Both the position numbers and the translations under genes were made by a program. The notes under the pieces are model-generated. The model was not told the DNA's origin, did no database searches, and saw only the letters and a list, made by a program, of their open reading frames with translations. From Acidobacteriota bacterium (GTDB lineage Bacteria > Acidobacteriota > Terriglobia > Bryobacterales > Bryobacteraceae), in NCBI GenBank assembly GCA_016185425.1, contig JACPNQ010000016.1:25668-89667 (forward strand): DNA of 64,000 bases. Reading direction: 5' to 3'. Below, piece after piece: positions 19,247 to 27,956 of the stretch; within the stretch, counting starts at the first letter, position 1; each line of letters begins with the position of its first letter.

Positions 19247-21076
19247 ATGAACCCGCACGTACCGAAAGCCGATCCCCCGGCTGGGTGGCGGGATCGGCTG
19301 CAGGCGTTACGCAATCTGCCGCCCCTTCTCCGGATGGTCTGGGAGACCAGTCCCTCCCTCACCATTGTCTCCCTCATCAGTCGCCTCCTCTGGGCGCTCG
19401 TCCCGGTGGGGATGCTTTGGGTCGCCAAGCTTATCGTCGACCTCGTAGCCGCCGCTACAATTGCAAAAACCGGTGTTCCTTCGGACCTCTGGCCCTTGGT
19501 AGGTACCGAATTCGCCCTCGCCATCGCAGGCGATCTCCTCATGCGCGCCGCTGGCCTCGCCGAAAGCCTCCTGGGTGACCGTTTCACTCACCACATCGGC
19601 GTTCGCCTCATGCGCCACGCCTCCACGCTCGATCTTGCCAGCTTCGAAGACCCGGTCTTCTACGACAAACTCGAACGCGCCCGCCGCCAATCCGCCGCCC
19701 GCCTCGGCATGCTCTCCCAGATCGCAGGGCTTCTTCAGACGATTCTATCTTTACTTTCAGTATCTATCGTAATTGTCTCATTCTCCTGGTGGTTCCTGCC
19801 CGTCTTGGTCCTCGCTCTTCTTCCCGTCTTCTGGGGAGAAACACGGTTTGCGATGCTCGCCTATTCACTCCTCTACCGCTGGACCCCCGAGCGCCGCGAG
19901 CTCGACTACCTCCGCCTGCTCGGCGCCAGCATCTCCACGGCTAAGGAAGTCAAGCTATTCGGCCTTGGCGACTTCTTAATCAATCGCACCGAGGCGCTCT
20001 TCGATCGTTACTTTCAGGAAAACCGTAAACTTGCTGTCCAGAAAGCGGTTACCAACGCGGCCCTGAACATTCTTCCACTCGCCGGCTACTACGGAGCCTA
20101 CGCCGTCATCCTCTACCGCACCGCCACCGGCGAACTCTCGCTCGGCGATCTCACCTTCCTCGCCGGTGCCTTCCAGCGTTCTCGGAATGCGCTCGAAAAC
20201 GTGTTCAGCACACTCTCTAATGTCTCCGAACAGGCACTCTTCGTACGCGACCTGTTCGAGTTTTTCGACTCCAAGCCCACCATCGAAACCCCGGGAAACC
20301 TCCTCCCCGCACCCCGTCCAATCCGGCAGGGCTTCGAATTTCAAAACGTCTCCTTCGCCTATGCCAACTCCGATAAGCCCGTGCTAGTCAACGTGAGCTT
20401 CCGTCTCGAAACGGAAGAAAGATTAGCACTTATCGGGGAGAACGGTGCTGGCAAGACGACGCTCATCAAGCTGATCAGCCGACTCTATGATCCTACCGCC
20501 GGCCGCATCCTTCTCGACGGCGTCGACCTCCGCGAATACTCCCCCTCCGACCTCCGTAAAGAGATCGGTGTCATCTTCCAGGATTACGTGAAGTACGACA
20601 TGCTGGTGAAAGAGAATATTGGCGTCGGCCGCATCGAGAACGTCACCGATCAAGACCGCATCGAATCCGCTGCCCGTAAGTCCTTGGCCTCCGACGTAGT
20701 CGCTACTCTCGCCGGCGGCTACACCCACATGCTTGGCCGCCGCTTCGAAGGCGGTGCCGATCTATCTATGGGTCAGTGGCAAAAGATCGCCCTCGCCCGT
20801 GCCTATATGCGCGATGCCCAACTCCTCGTCCTCGACGAGCCCACCTCCTCCCTCGACGCCCGCGCCGAGTTCGAAGTCTTCCAGCGTTTCGCCGAACTCA
20901 CCAAAGGCAAAATGGCGATCTTGATTTCCCACAGGTTTTCCACAGTGCGTATGGCCGATCGAATCCTTGTCCTCGGCGGCGGACGAATCGAGGAACAAGG
21001 CACCCACGCGGCCCTCGTCGCCAATGGCGGACGGTACGCCGAATTGTTCGAACTACAAGCCGCCGGATATCGCTAA
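19247..21076 (+). CDS. ABC exporter, fused permease and ATPase
   Basis: 609 residues. The N-terminal half has about six membrane segments of the exporter type. The C-terminal ATPase has Walker A GENGAGKTT, Q-loop VIFQDYVKYDM, a signature LSMGQ, Walker B LLVLDEPTSSLD and H-loop ISHRFSTV. The signature's third position is M rather than the usual G, a common tolerated variant. This half-transporter must dimerise; related proteins move lipids, peptides or drugs. Its neighbours do not suggest a substrate. The gene is preceded by the terminator at 19029, so it probably has its own promoter. Confidence 0.9.
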   Translation: MNPHVPKADPPAGWRDRLQALRNLPPLLRMVWETSPSLTIVSLISRLLWALVPVGMLWVAKLIVDLVAAATIAKTGVPSDLWPLVGTEFALAIAGDLLMRAAGLAESLLGDRFTHHIGVRLMRHASTLDLASFEDPVFYDKLERARRQSAARLGMLSQIAGLLQTILSLLSVSIVIVSFSWWFLPVLVLALLPVFWGETRFAMLAYSLLYRWTPERRELDYLRLLGASISTAKEVKLFGLGDFLINRTEALFDRYFQENRKLAVQKAVTNAALNILPLAGYYGAYAVILYRTATGELSLGDLTFLAGAFQRSRNALENVFSTLSNVSEQALFVRDLFEFFDSKPTIETPGNLLPAPRPIRQGFEFQNVSFAYANSDKPVLVNVSFRLETEERLALIGENGAGKTTLIKLISRLYDPTAGRILLDGVDLREYSPSDLRKEIGVIFQDYVKYDMLVKENIGVGRIENVTDQDRIESAARKSLASDVVATLAGGYTHMLGRRFEGGADLSMGQWQKIALARAYMRDAQLLVLDEPTSSLDARAEFEVFQRFAELTKGKMAILISHRFSTVRMADRILVLGGGRIEEQGTHAALVANGGRYAELFELQAAGYR

Positions 21077-21105
21077 CCCATCGACGATTGGGATACACTC
21101 TCGGG

Positions 21106-22251
21106 ATGCAAATTCCCCGTCGCATCGCATTCGCCGCTATCGTCGGCGCTTGTCTATCCGCCCAGCAACAGCCGCAGCAGATCCAGGTAGTCTCGCCCGA
21201 GGTCTCGGCGGACCGCAAAATCACCATTCGACTCTTAGCCCCAAACGCGGAGAGCGTCAAGGCAACAGGCGGCGACATACCGGGCAACGGCGGCCAGGGA
21301 ACTGCCATGACGAAAGGAGCGAATGGCGTCTGGGAGGTCACTCTCGGCCCGGTTCCCGCGGGCGCATACCGCTATCGCTTCAACGCCGGCGGCCTCTCTG
21401 TTGTCGATCCGCGCAATCCGTCGAACAGCGAATCGAATAACGACGTTTGGAGCATGGTCACGGTCCCCGGCGCTGACTTCCTCGACACTCGCCAAGTCCC
21501 TCATGGAGCGGTTGCGGCAGTCACCTACTACTCCACCGAACTGAAGCGGTTCCGCCGCATGCACGTCTACACTCCTCCCGGCTATGAGTCCGGCAAGGAC
21601 AAATACCCCGTCTTCTATCTGCTCCACGGAGCCTCCGACAGCGACGCGTCGTGGAGCACGGTCGGCCGCGCCGGTTTCATCCTCGACAACCTGATCGCTG
21701 ACAAGAAAGCCAAACCGATGATCATGGTGATGCCTGCCGGCCACACCAGCTCCGGCGGCTTCCGCGTCCCCGGCGAACGCGATGAGTTCGCTCGCGACTT
21801 TCTCAATGACATCATGCCTTACGTCGACAAGCACTACCGTGTCATGAACGGTCGCGCTCATCGCGCCATAGCGGGTCTTTCCATGGGCGGCAATCAGACC
21901 CTCTCCATCGGCATTCCCCACATGGATCAATTCGCCTATCTTGGCGTCTTCAGCTCCGGACTGATCGGCCAGTTTGGAGCCGTCAGGCCCGGCGCTCCCG
22001 CTCCTCCGCCCGGCCCGAGCTTCGAAGAGACGAACAAGGCCGCGCTCGACAACCCCGCATGGAAAAAGGGTCTCAAACTCTTCTGGTTCGCCACTGGCAA
22101 GGAAGATTTCCTGCTCAAAACGACCGAAGGCACCGTCGGCATGTTGAAGAAACACGGGTTCGACGTGATCTACAAGGAAACCGCGGGCGGCCACACCTGG
22201 CTCAACTGGCGCGACTATTTGAACGAGTTCGCTCCCAAGCTCTTCCAATAA
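21106..22251 (+). CDS. Exported esterase with N-terminal CBM48-like domain
   Basis: 381 residues from the ATG at 21106, where a signal peptide (RRIAFAAIVGACLSAQ) begins; longer upstream starts overlap the ABC gene out of frame. Residues ~25-120 form an early-set/CBM48-like beta domain (GVWEVTLGPVPAGAYRYRF). The rest is an esterase D/feruloyl-esterase-type hydrolase: YLLHGASDSDASW, nucleophile elbow GLSMGG, acid in GKEDFLL and histidine in GGHTWLNW. Such enzymes deacylate plant polysaccharides or siderophore esters. It is followed within 4 bp by a PH-domain gene. Confidence 0.85.
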   Translation: MQIPRRIAFAAIVGACLSAQQQPQQIQVVSPEVSADRKITIRLLAPNAESVKATGGDIPGNGGQGTAMTKGANGVWEVTLGPVPAGAYRYRFNAGGLSVVDPRNPSNSESNNDVWSMVTVPGADFLDTRQVPHGAVAAVTYYSTELKRFRRMHVYTPPGYESGKDKYPVFYLLHGASDSDASWSTVGRAGFILDNLIADKKAKPMIMVMPAGHTSSGGFRVPGERDEFARDFLNDIMPYVDKHYRVMNGRAHRAIAGLSMGGNQTLSIGIPHMDQFAYLGVFSSGLIGQFGAVRPGAPAPPPGPSFEETNKAALDNPAWKKGLKLFWFATGKEDFLLKTTEGTVGMLKKHGFDVIYKETAGGHTWLNWRDYLNEFAPKLFQ

Positions 22252-22254
22252 GAA

Positions 22255-22746
22255 ATGCAGCCGGTGCCGCCGCACATAGCCGCGATCACTCGACCGGTCG
22301 ACCGGCTCATGACCTATTACACGTTGACCGCGATGGCGACGCTATTCGGCTTTCCCATCACAATCCTCGTGCTCTACTTCCGCTACCACACCATGCGGTA
22401 CGAGTTCGGCGCCGAGGGACTGCGCATGAGTTGGGGCATTCTCTTCCGTCATGAAGTGCTCCTCAACTATGCGCGCATCCAGGATATTCATCTCCGTTCG
22501 AACGCGATTGAGCGCCTTCTCGGCTTGGCGCGGATCGAGATCCAGACCGCAAGCGGCGCGGGAAGCTCCGTGATGACACTGGAAGGACTTACCGATCACG
22601 AGCGGATGCGCGATTTTCTGTATTCGCGCATGCGCGGCGCGGCCGATGCAAAGCATGGCGCGGCGCCGGACGCCGGGTTGACGGCGGTGCTCCATGAAGT
22701 CGCGGCCGAACTCCGCGCCGTGCGTGCGGCGTTGGAGAAACGGTAA
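22255..22746 (+). CDS. Bacterial PH-domain membrane protein (first of a pair)
   Basis: 163 residues. A membrane segment (YTLTAMATLFGFPITILVLY) is followed by a bacterial PH/YdbS-type domain: MRYEFGAEGLRMSWGILFRHEVLLNYARIQDI, then the GLARIEIQTASG strand. The C-terminal 50 residues are helical. Its stop TAA shares one base with the ATG of the second PH gene, so the two were a coupled pair, as in many bPH2 gene pairs, before a transposon split the second one. Confidence 0.7.
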   Translation: MQPVPPHIAAITRPVDRLMTYYTLTAMATLFGFPITILVLYFRYHTMRYEFGAEGLRMSWGILFRHEVLLNYARIQDIHLRSNAIERLLGLARIEIQTASGAGSSVMTLEGLTDHERMRDFLYSRMRGAADAKHGAAPDAGLTAVLHEVAAELRAVRAALEKR

Positions 22747-22864
22747 TGAAGGAAACGCTCCTCCGCCTGCTGCGCGTGCCGCCGGAACCCTCGCCGCCGG
22801 ACGGTTCACCGGAGTCGATCAGGATCTTCCGCGCCGGCAGGAATTACTATCGCTGGCGCCTGCT
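22746..22864 (+). pseudogene. 5' part of second PH-domain gene, split by transposon
   Basis: Begins with ATG 22746 and encodes MKETLLRLLRVPPEPSPPDG and on to WRLL, where the transposon starts. The frame runs 55 nt into the element and stops at 22917-22919, giving a 57-residue truncated peptide. Joined to 29423-30005 it reads through in the same frame: 119 + 583 = 702 nt, 233 residues plus stop. It is therefore the 5' exon-like half of one interrupted gene. Confidence 0.85.
22858..22864. repeat. Target-site duplication, left copy
   Basis: GCCTGCT directly precedes the left transposon end and is repeated perfectly at 29416-29422 directly after the right end. Confidence 0.85.
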
Positions 22865-22911
22865 TGTCACTCTCAGAATTAATTGGCGCACTTCCGTCAA
22901 CATTATTTGGC
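22865..22911 (+). repeat. Left terminal inverted repeat
   Basis: Starts TGTCACTCTCAGAATTAA and matches the reverse complement of 29369-29415 at 43 of 47 positions. It consists of two related direct units of about 22 bp (ACTCTCAGAATTAATTGGCG and ACTTCCGTCAACATTATTTG), probably two transposase-binding sites. The resolvase stop lies within it. Confidence 0.85.
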
Positions 22912-23487
22912 ATGTTTAGCCTTCCTTGCTGACGGGAGCGCCCGGGCAAGAAGCCTACTGACAGTGGCGGGATGGATCTTGAACAGCCGCGCGGCGTCAG
23001 CGGCCGTCTTGTCGCCCTTCGATACCATCTTGCGGATTTCAACTTGCTGTTGAGGCGTCAGCTTCGGACGGCGTCCACCGATGCGTCCCTCTTCTCGGGC
23101 GGCATCCAACCCGGCCTTGGTCCGTTCCTTGAGCATAGCCCTCTCGAACTCCGCGAACGCCCCGACCATCTGCATCATCATCCGGCCTGCCGGTGTGGTC
23201 GTATCGATGGCCTCGGTCAAGCTGCGGAATCCCGCTCCAGCTTCCCCGAGCCGCTCCATAATCGTGAGTACGTCGCGGAGCGACCGAGACAACCGGTCGA
23301 GTTTCCAGACCACGAGCACATCACCCTTGCGAAGTTGGTCAAGCAATCGGTGAAGTTCAGGCCGATCCCAACGTCCACCGGACGCCTTCTCCCGATAGAT
23401 CCGCTCACACCCAGCGGTCTTGAGCGCTGCCACTTGGACAGCGGTGTCTTGATCGTCGGTCGAGACTCTGGCGTAGCCGATGTGCAT
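22903..23487 (-). CDS. Serine resolvase/recombinase of the transposon
   Basis: 194 residues. The resolvase core has the catalytic serine in GYARVS (Ser9), the VVWKLDRLSRS segment and the MVGAFAEFERAMLKERTKAGL dimer/E-helix. A short C-terminal helix-turn-helix of Hin type follows (DAARLFKIHPATVSRLLARA). This enzyme would resolve the cointegrates formed by replicative transposition. Its ATG lies 15 bp from a dyad that could be part of res. Full length, no lesions. Confidence 0.92.
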   Translation of the reverse strand: MHIGYARVSTDDQDTAVQVAALKTAGCERIYREKASGGRWDRPELHRLLDQLRKGDVLVVWKLDRLSRSLRDVLTIMERLGEAGAGFRSLTEAIDTTTPAGRMMMQMVGAFAEFERAMLKERTKAGLDAAREEGRIGGRRPKLTPQQQVEIRKMVSKGDKTAADAARLFKIHPATVSRLLARALPSARKAKHAK

Positions 23488-23697
23488 TGCTCAAATGTAT
23501 CGCCAATCAAATTGGTAACGCAATACCTTTTTGCAACGCAAGAGGCCCAGCAAATTAACTTCTATCGGATTGTTGCGAAACCGGAGGTTTACGCACCTTC
23601 GATAGTACGGTGGAAGCGCTGGTACCGCTTTGAGAAACGCTACGCGACAAGTCAGGGAAGGCCTGGTAGGCGTGAGTGCGAGCGTGTGTTCGTGCGA
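23488..23697. other. Candidate res region between resolvase and padR
   Basis: A non-coding 210 bp stretch between divergent genes. A dyad CCAATCAAATTGG (23503-23515) lies just upstream of the resolvase start, where resolvase crossover or operator sites usually sit. Other subsites were not identified with confidence. Confidence 0.35.
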
Positions 23698-23733
23698 GTA
23701 GACGGTCTACACAATCGATGGTAGACTGTCTAC
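23698..23733 (+). promoter_or_regulatory. Tandem palindromic operator upstream of padR
   Basis: Two perfect 13-bp palindromes, GTAGACGGTCTAC (23698-23710) and GTAGACTGTCTAC (23721-23733), differ only in the central base and have centres 23 bp apart (about two helical turns). The second ends 3 bp before the padR ATG, and no Shine-Dalgarno site is present. The layout fits autorepression of the padR-permease operon by PadR dimers; the match to PadR specificity is inference. Confidence 0.6.
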
Positions 23734-23736
23734 AGA

Positions 23737-24093
23737 ATGAGTTCAAAGCAGCCAACTCGTGTGGAACTTCTTCAGGGCACTTTGGATCTGCTGATCCTTC
23801 GAACACTGTTGGCGGGTCCAAGTCATGGCCATTCCATCGCCAAACATATTCAGCGGACCTCAGAAGACCTACTGCAGGTCGAGACTGGCTCCTTGTATCC
23901 GGCGCTTCATCGCTTAGAAGCAAAGGGCTGGATTGGCGCATCTTGGGCGCTTTCTGACAAAGGCAAACGCGCCAAGTACTATCGACTGACACAGGTTGGG
24001 CGAAAGTATCTGATTGCCGAACAATCCAAGTGGGACGCATTTTCGCGCGCTATGAGCCTGATCTTGAAGCCCTCGGAGGAGGAGGCACAATGA
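23737..24093 (+). CDS. PadR-family transcriptional regulator (transposon cargo)
   Basis: 118 residues with the PadR winged-helix pattern: LLQGTLDLLILRTLL, GHSIAKHIQ, the recognition segment ETGSLYPALHRLEAKGWI, and the wing RAKYYRLTQVGRKYL. It is of the short type that accompanies ADOP permeases in acidobacteria. Its stop overlaps the permease ATG (ATGA), so the two are coupled, and it is preceded by a tandem palindromic operator. Probably represses its own operon until a ligand binds. Confidence 0.9.
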   Translation: MSSKQPTRVELLQGTLDLLILRTLLAGPSHGHSIAKHIQRTSEDLLQVETGSLYPALHRLEAKGWIGASWALSDKGKRAKYYRLTQVGRKYLIAEQSKWDAFSRAMSLILKPSEEEAQ

Positions 24094-26858
24094 AGCTGTT
24101 CCTTCACAAGTTGCGTTCGCTTTCACAGCGCCGCCGCAAGGAGCAGGAACTGCGCGAAGAGCTTGAATTCCATCTCGATGAGGAGGCTGAACAGCATCAA
24201 GCGGACGGATTAGCAGCAGCTCAAGCCAGAGAGGCTGCCCGACGGGACTTGGGAAACCTTACGATCACTCAGGAAAATACTCGCGCGATGTGGACCTGGA
24301 CCATCCTGGAACAGCTCGTTCAGGATCTTCGATTTGCGCTGCGGACCATGGCAAAAAACCGCGGATTCACGGCGCTTGCCGTTCTTTCGATGGCGCTCGG
24401 CATCGGAGCCAATACGGCGATCTATAGCTGCATGGACTCGATTCTGCTGCGTTCCCTGCCGGTCGACGATCCTGAATCCCTCGTGGTGCTGAACTGGCAC
24501 AGCAAGGTTCCGCGCCAAACGCGGACCAGCCAACGTGCCGTTCACGTTATGCATTCGATGGACGGCAGCACTTACGACGATCCCAGAAAGGGAATGATCG
24601 CTGGGATTTTCCCCTACGCGGCCTTCGAACTGATCGGCAGAACGGACTCTGTTTTCTCGCACGTCTTCGCCCACTATCCTTCGGGAAACCGCACGGTGCA
24701 GATCAAAGGACAGGCCGATAGGGCCGGCGGCGCGTTTGTTTCCGGAGATTACTTTCGGGGATTGGGTGTCGTCCCCGCGGCCGGCCGCCTGATCGCTGCC
24801 GAGGACGATCGAGTGGGAGCCCCTCCCGTTGCCGTACTGAGTTTCGCTTTGAGCAATAGACGATTCGGAGGGCCGGCAAATGCGACCGGACAGTCGATTC
24901 TCATCGACAATGTGCCCTTCACGGTGGCTGGCGTGGCACCGCCTGAGTTCTTCGGAGTCGACCCCGCATTGTCTCCGGATTTCTATCTTCCGCTGCGCAC
25001 TAACCTCGTCGTGGGCGGAGAATTCACGCCCAATTACATCGATCAGAACTACTACTGGCTTGAAATTATGGGTCGCTTGCGTCCGGGGGTCAGCCTTTCG
25101 CAAGCCCAGGCCGTGCTAGCTCCGGCTTTCCAGAATTGGGTCGCCAGCACAGCGGCCAATGCCGAAGAGCAGGCAAATCTTCCCGCCCTCGTGCTCAAGC
25201 AGGGGGCAGGCGGACTGGATAGCTTGCGCCGTCAGTTCTCAAAGCCGTTGAATGTGTTGCTCGTGCTCGTGGGACTTATCCTGGCGCTGGCCTGCGCGAA
25301 TACGGCGAATTTGCTGCTGGCCCGGGCCACGGCGCGACGCCGGGAGTTGGCGCTGCGTCGCAGCCTGGGCGCAGGGCGGCTCCGAATCATCAGGCAACTC
25401 CTGACAGAAGGTGTCCTCTTGTCGACCCTGGGTGGCGCCATTGGAGTTCTAGTTGCGGTTTGGGGCATCCGGTTCCTGACTCTTTTGCTTGCCAATGGAA
25501 ACGAAAGCTTCGCTTTGCGCGCGGATTTGAATTGGCAGGTATTGGGGTTCACCGTAGCTCTTTCGTTGCTGAGTGGCGTATTGTTTGGCCTCGCCCCGGC
25601 AATCCAAGCGACGCGCACAGATGCCATGCCGGCCTTAAAAGAAACTCGTGGAAGCGTGCCAGGCATGTCCGCGCACCGGGCCTTTTTTCGGATCAACCTG
25701 AGTCAAATCCTGGTGGCTGCGCAGATCGCGATGTTCCTGCTGATCCTTGTCGCCGCAGGACTTTTCGCGCGAACCCTGGCGAATCTGCAGTCGGTGCAAT
25801 TGGGCTTCATGGGTGAAGGCGTTCTGCTCTTTCAACTGAACGCGAGGCAGGCGGGACACCAGGATCCGGAGATCGTGACTTTCTATTCCGATCTGAGGGA
25901 CCGATTCGAGGCCATTCCGGGTGTGCGGAACGCGAGTCTCTCGCACGCTTCTCTACTCAAGGCAGGCAGACAACATCCGGTCAGTGTCGCTGGTGTCCCC
26001 GCCCCTGGCACAAGGTTTCTTTACACGGGACCGGGATTCCTGACGACGATGCAGATTCCACTTTTGCGTGGCCGCGAAATCGACCGGCGTGACCAACCGG
26101 GGTCGCCGGCGGTGGCGGTGGTGAACGAATTGTTCGCCAAGTCCAACTTCGGCACGCGGGACCCATTGGGCCAACACCTCAAGATCGGTGGCACCGGGGC
26201 GCGCGAGGTGGAAATTATCGGTGTTTGTGCGAATACCCGGTACGGCGGACTCAAGCGTGACATGCCGCCGGTGGTGTTTCTGGCTTATAACCAGGTCTTG
26301 CAGTTCTCACGCGTGGGTCAACAGATGACCTATGCGCTTCGCATCACCGGCGACCCCGCTTCCTACGTGAAGGCAATCCGCGAAATCGTGACCCACGCCG
26401 ACGCCCGGATCCCGGTCACGGACATCATCACCCAAACGGCCGAAATCGACCAGACGATCAACCAGGAGATCGTCTTCGCGAAGCTCTCCATGGGTTTCGC
26501 CATTCTCGCGCTGGTGATCGCCTGCGTCGGCTTGTATGGAACGGTCTCTTACAATGTTGCCCGCCGAACGAGCGAGATCGGCATACGTATGGCGCTAGGG
26601 GCCGCGCGCGCAGACGTCGTTTGGATGGTGCTGCGTGATGTGCTGGTTGCGGCAAGCATCGGCTTGGCGGTCGGTCTACCGGTTACGTTAGGCACCTCCA
26701 GGTATGTCGAATCTTTCCTTTTTAAGATGAATGCCAATGATCCGTTGTCGCTCAGTCTCGCGGTGATCGTTCTTCTGTGTGCCGTCCTCGTGGCTGGTTT
26801 CGTACCTGCGCGGAAAGCGACGCGAATTGATCCAACGGTGGCGTTGCGCCAGGAGTAG
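24090..26858 (+). CDS. ADOP-family (MacB/FtsX-like) orphan permease
   Basis: 922 residues from the ATG at 24090, preceded by GGAGGAGG; the longer frame from 24030 lies inside padR. The N-terminus has the ADOP-specific helical region (RRRKEQELREELEFHLDEEAEQH), then a MacB-like core: a first membrane helix (GFTALAVLSMALGIGANTAIYS), a large periplasmic domain, three helices with ARATARRRELALRRSLGAGR, and a duplicated second half ending ARRTSEIGIRMALGAARADVV and FVPARKATRIDPTVALR. No ATPase gene accompanies it in the element, as is typical of this 'orphan' family. Function is unknown; export of a lipid, peptide or drug is the usual guess. Confidence 0.9.
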   Translation: MKLFLHKLRSLSQRRRKEQELREELEFHLDEEAEQHQADGLAAAQAREAARRDLGNLTITQENTRAMWTWTILEQLVQDLRFALRTMAKNRGFTALAVLSMALGIGANTAIYSCMDSILLRSLPVDDPESLVVLNWHSKVPRQTRTSQRAVHVMHSMDGSTYDDPRKGMIAGIFPYAAFELIGRTDSVFSHVFAHYPSGNRTVQIKGQADRAGGAFVSGDYFRGLGVVPAAGRLIAAEDDRVGAPPVAVLSFALSNRRFGGPANATGQSILIDNVPFTVAGVAPPEFFGVDPALSPDFYLPLRTNLVVGGEFTPNYIDQNYYWLEIMGRLRPGVSLSQAQAVLAPAFQNWVASTAANAEEQANLPALVLKQGAGGLDSLRRQFSKPLNVLLVLVGLILALACANTANLLLARATARRRELALRRSLGAGRLRIIRQLLTEGVLLSTLGGAIGVLVAVWGIRFLTLLLANGNESFALRADLNWQVLGFTVALSLLSGVLFGLAPAIQATRTDAMPALKETRGSVPGMSAHRAFFRINLSQILVAAQIAMFLLILVAAGLFARTLANLQSVQLGFMGEGVLLFQLNARQAGHQDPEIVTFYSDLRDRFEAIPGVRNASLSHASLLKAGRQHPVSVAGVPAPGTRFLYTGPGFLTTMQIPLLRGREIDRRDQPGSPAVAVVNELFAKSNFGTRDPLGQHLKIGGTGAREVEIIGVCANTRYGGLKRDMPPVVFLAYNQVLQFSRVGQQMTYALRITGDPASYVKAIREIVTHADARIPVTDIITQTAEIDQTINQEIVFAKLSMGFAILALVIACVGLYGTVSYNVARRTSEIGIRMALGAARADVVWMVLRDVLVAASIGLAVGLPVTLGTSRYVESFLFKMNANDPLSLSLAVIVLLCAVLVAGFVPARKATRIDPTVALRQE

Positions 26859-26945
26859 GAATCCAAATCGATTGCCCGGCGGGCGAATCGGACATCGAAG
26901 TTGCTTCGGTTGATCAACTCGCCATAAACGCGTAGCGTAGAGTTT

Positions 26946-27956
26946 CTAGGACTGCCCGATGACAAGATTCTCGCGTGCCGCCTCAACCACCTCTTTGGTC
27001 ACTGACGGCAGGGCGTTGATTTCGAGAATCCGTTCGACTTGCGTCAGGAGGCGATTCAGCAGCCGGAAGTTGCCGCCGGTGATTCGGATGATCGAAGCGG
27101 CGGCGACCGTATCAATGGCGTCACCCGGAAGTTTAACGCCCGGCGGTGTCCAGTGACGCTCCAGCAGTTGCCGAATCTCGCTTGTCGACAGCGGACGAAA
27201 TTCGTGAACAAAACCAATGCGGGAGTACAACTGCGGATAGCGAGCCAAGCGCTTTTCAATGCCTGGCATACCGATCAGAATCATTCCGATCCCGCCCCGA
27301 TCAAAAATGCTCCGTGCCTGCTCCAGTCCGGCGATCTTGAGCCGGTCGGCTTCGTCAATGACCAACAGCGCGGTCGGATCGGGGACCAATCTTTCTAATC
27401 CCATCGTGCGATGCCGTTGTTTGAGGAAGGCGTCTTCAGCATCCTCAGTCTCCTGGCTGCGATATCCATCGGGGTTCTTTAGACGATCACGAAGGTCGTC
27501 GAGAATACAAAGGAGCCTGCGCATCTCCGCATTCTCAACCTGACGCCGCACATCAATGGCAGCACTACGCAGCCGGTCTCGGAGCTTCCCGATCTGTCTC
27601 TCAATAACGCTCGGAGCGCCGACCACCGGGGCGGTGTAAAAGACAGTGGAACTGGCAGCGATCTCCTCAACTGTTGCTGCGTCATGGCCAGGATAATTCC
27701 AGAAGTCCTGCATCCTTTCCCAGTTGGCATAATGACGTGCTGACACCGTCTTGCCGACGCCTGGAGGGCCGTAGCAAAGGCCGATGTATTTGTAGCGCTT
27801 ACACGCGTCACAGAACTCAGCGAATCGGCGGTGTTCGAGGGTTTCGACTATGGCGGCGCTGGGCGTGGTGCTACTCGTTCTTGTATCGCTTGAGCCGGGG
27901 GACGGCTGCGGGCGGCTTTGCAGGCTCTTCTGCGGAGCCGCTTTCCTGTTGGGCAT
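26946..27956 (-). CDS. tniB: TniB-like AAA+ ATPase, transposition regulator
   Basis: 336 residues. Walker A GPPGVGKT (63-70) and Walker B LLVIDEAD (197-204) are intact, followed by sensor-type GMPGIEKRLARYPQLYSRIGF and a C-terminal ITGGNFRLLNRLL segment, as in TniB/TnsC/MuB-like ATPases that select target DNA and activate the transposase. A ~60-residue insertion between the Walker motifs (RDRLRSAAIDVRRQVENAE...) is longer than usual. The start overlaps the end of the transposase gene by 86 nt; no later start precedes Walker A. Confidence 0.85.
   Translation of the reverse strand: MPNRKAAPQKSLQSRPQPSPGSSDTRTSSTTPSAAIVETLEHRRFAEFCDACKRYKYIGLCYGPPGVGKTVSARHYANWERMQDFWNYPGHDAATVEEIAASSTVFYTAPVVGAPSVIERQIGKLRDRLRSAAIDVRRQVENAEMRRLLCILDDLRDRLKNPDGYRSQETEDAEDAFLKQRHRTMGLERLVPDPTALLVIDEADRLKIAGLEQARSIFDRGGIGMILIGMPGIEKRLARYPQLYSRIGFVHEFRPLSTSEIRQLLERHWTPPGVKLPGDAIDTVAAASIIRITGGNFRLLNRLLTQVERILEINALPSVTKEVVEAARENLVIGQS

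Noticed and set aside
20776..21105. N-terminal extension of the esterase frame
   Set aside because: Overlaps the ATPase domain of the ABC exporter out of frame and reads as Arg/Pro-rich shadow; the signal peptide begins at 21106.
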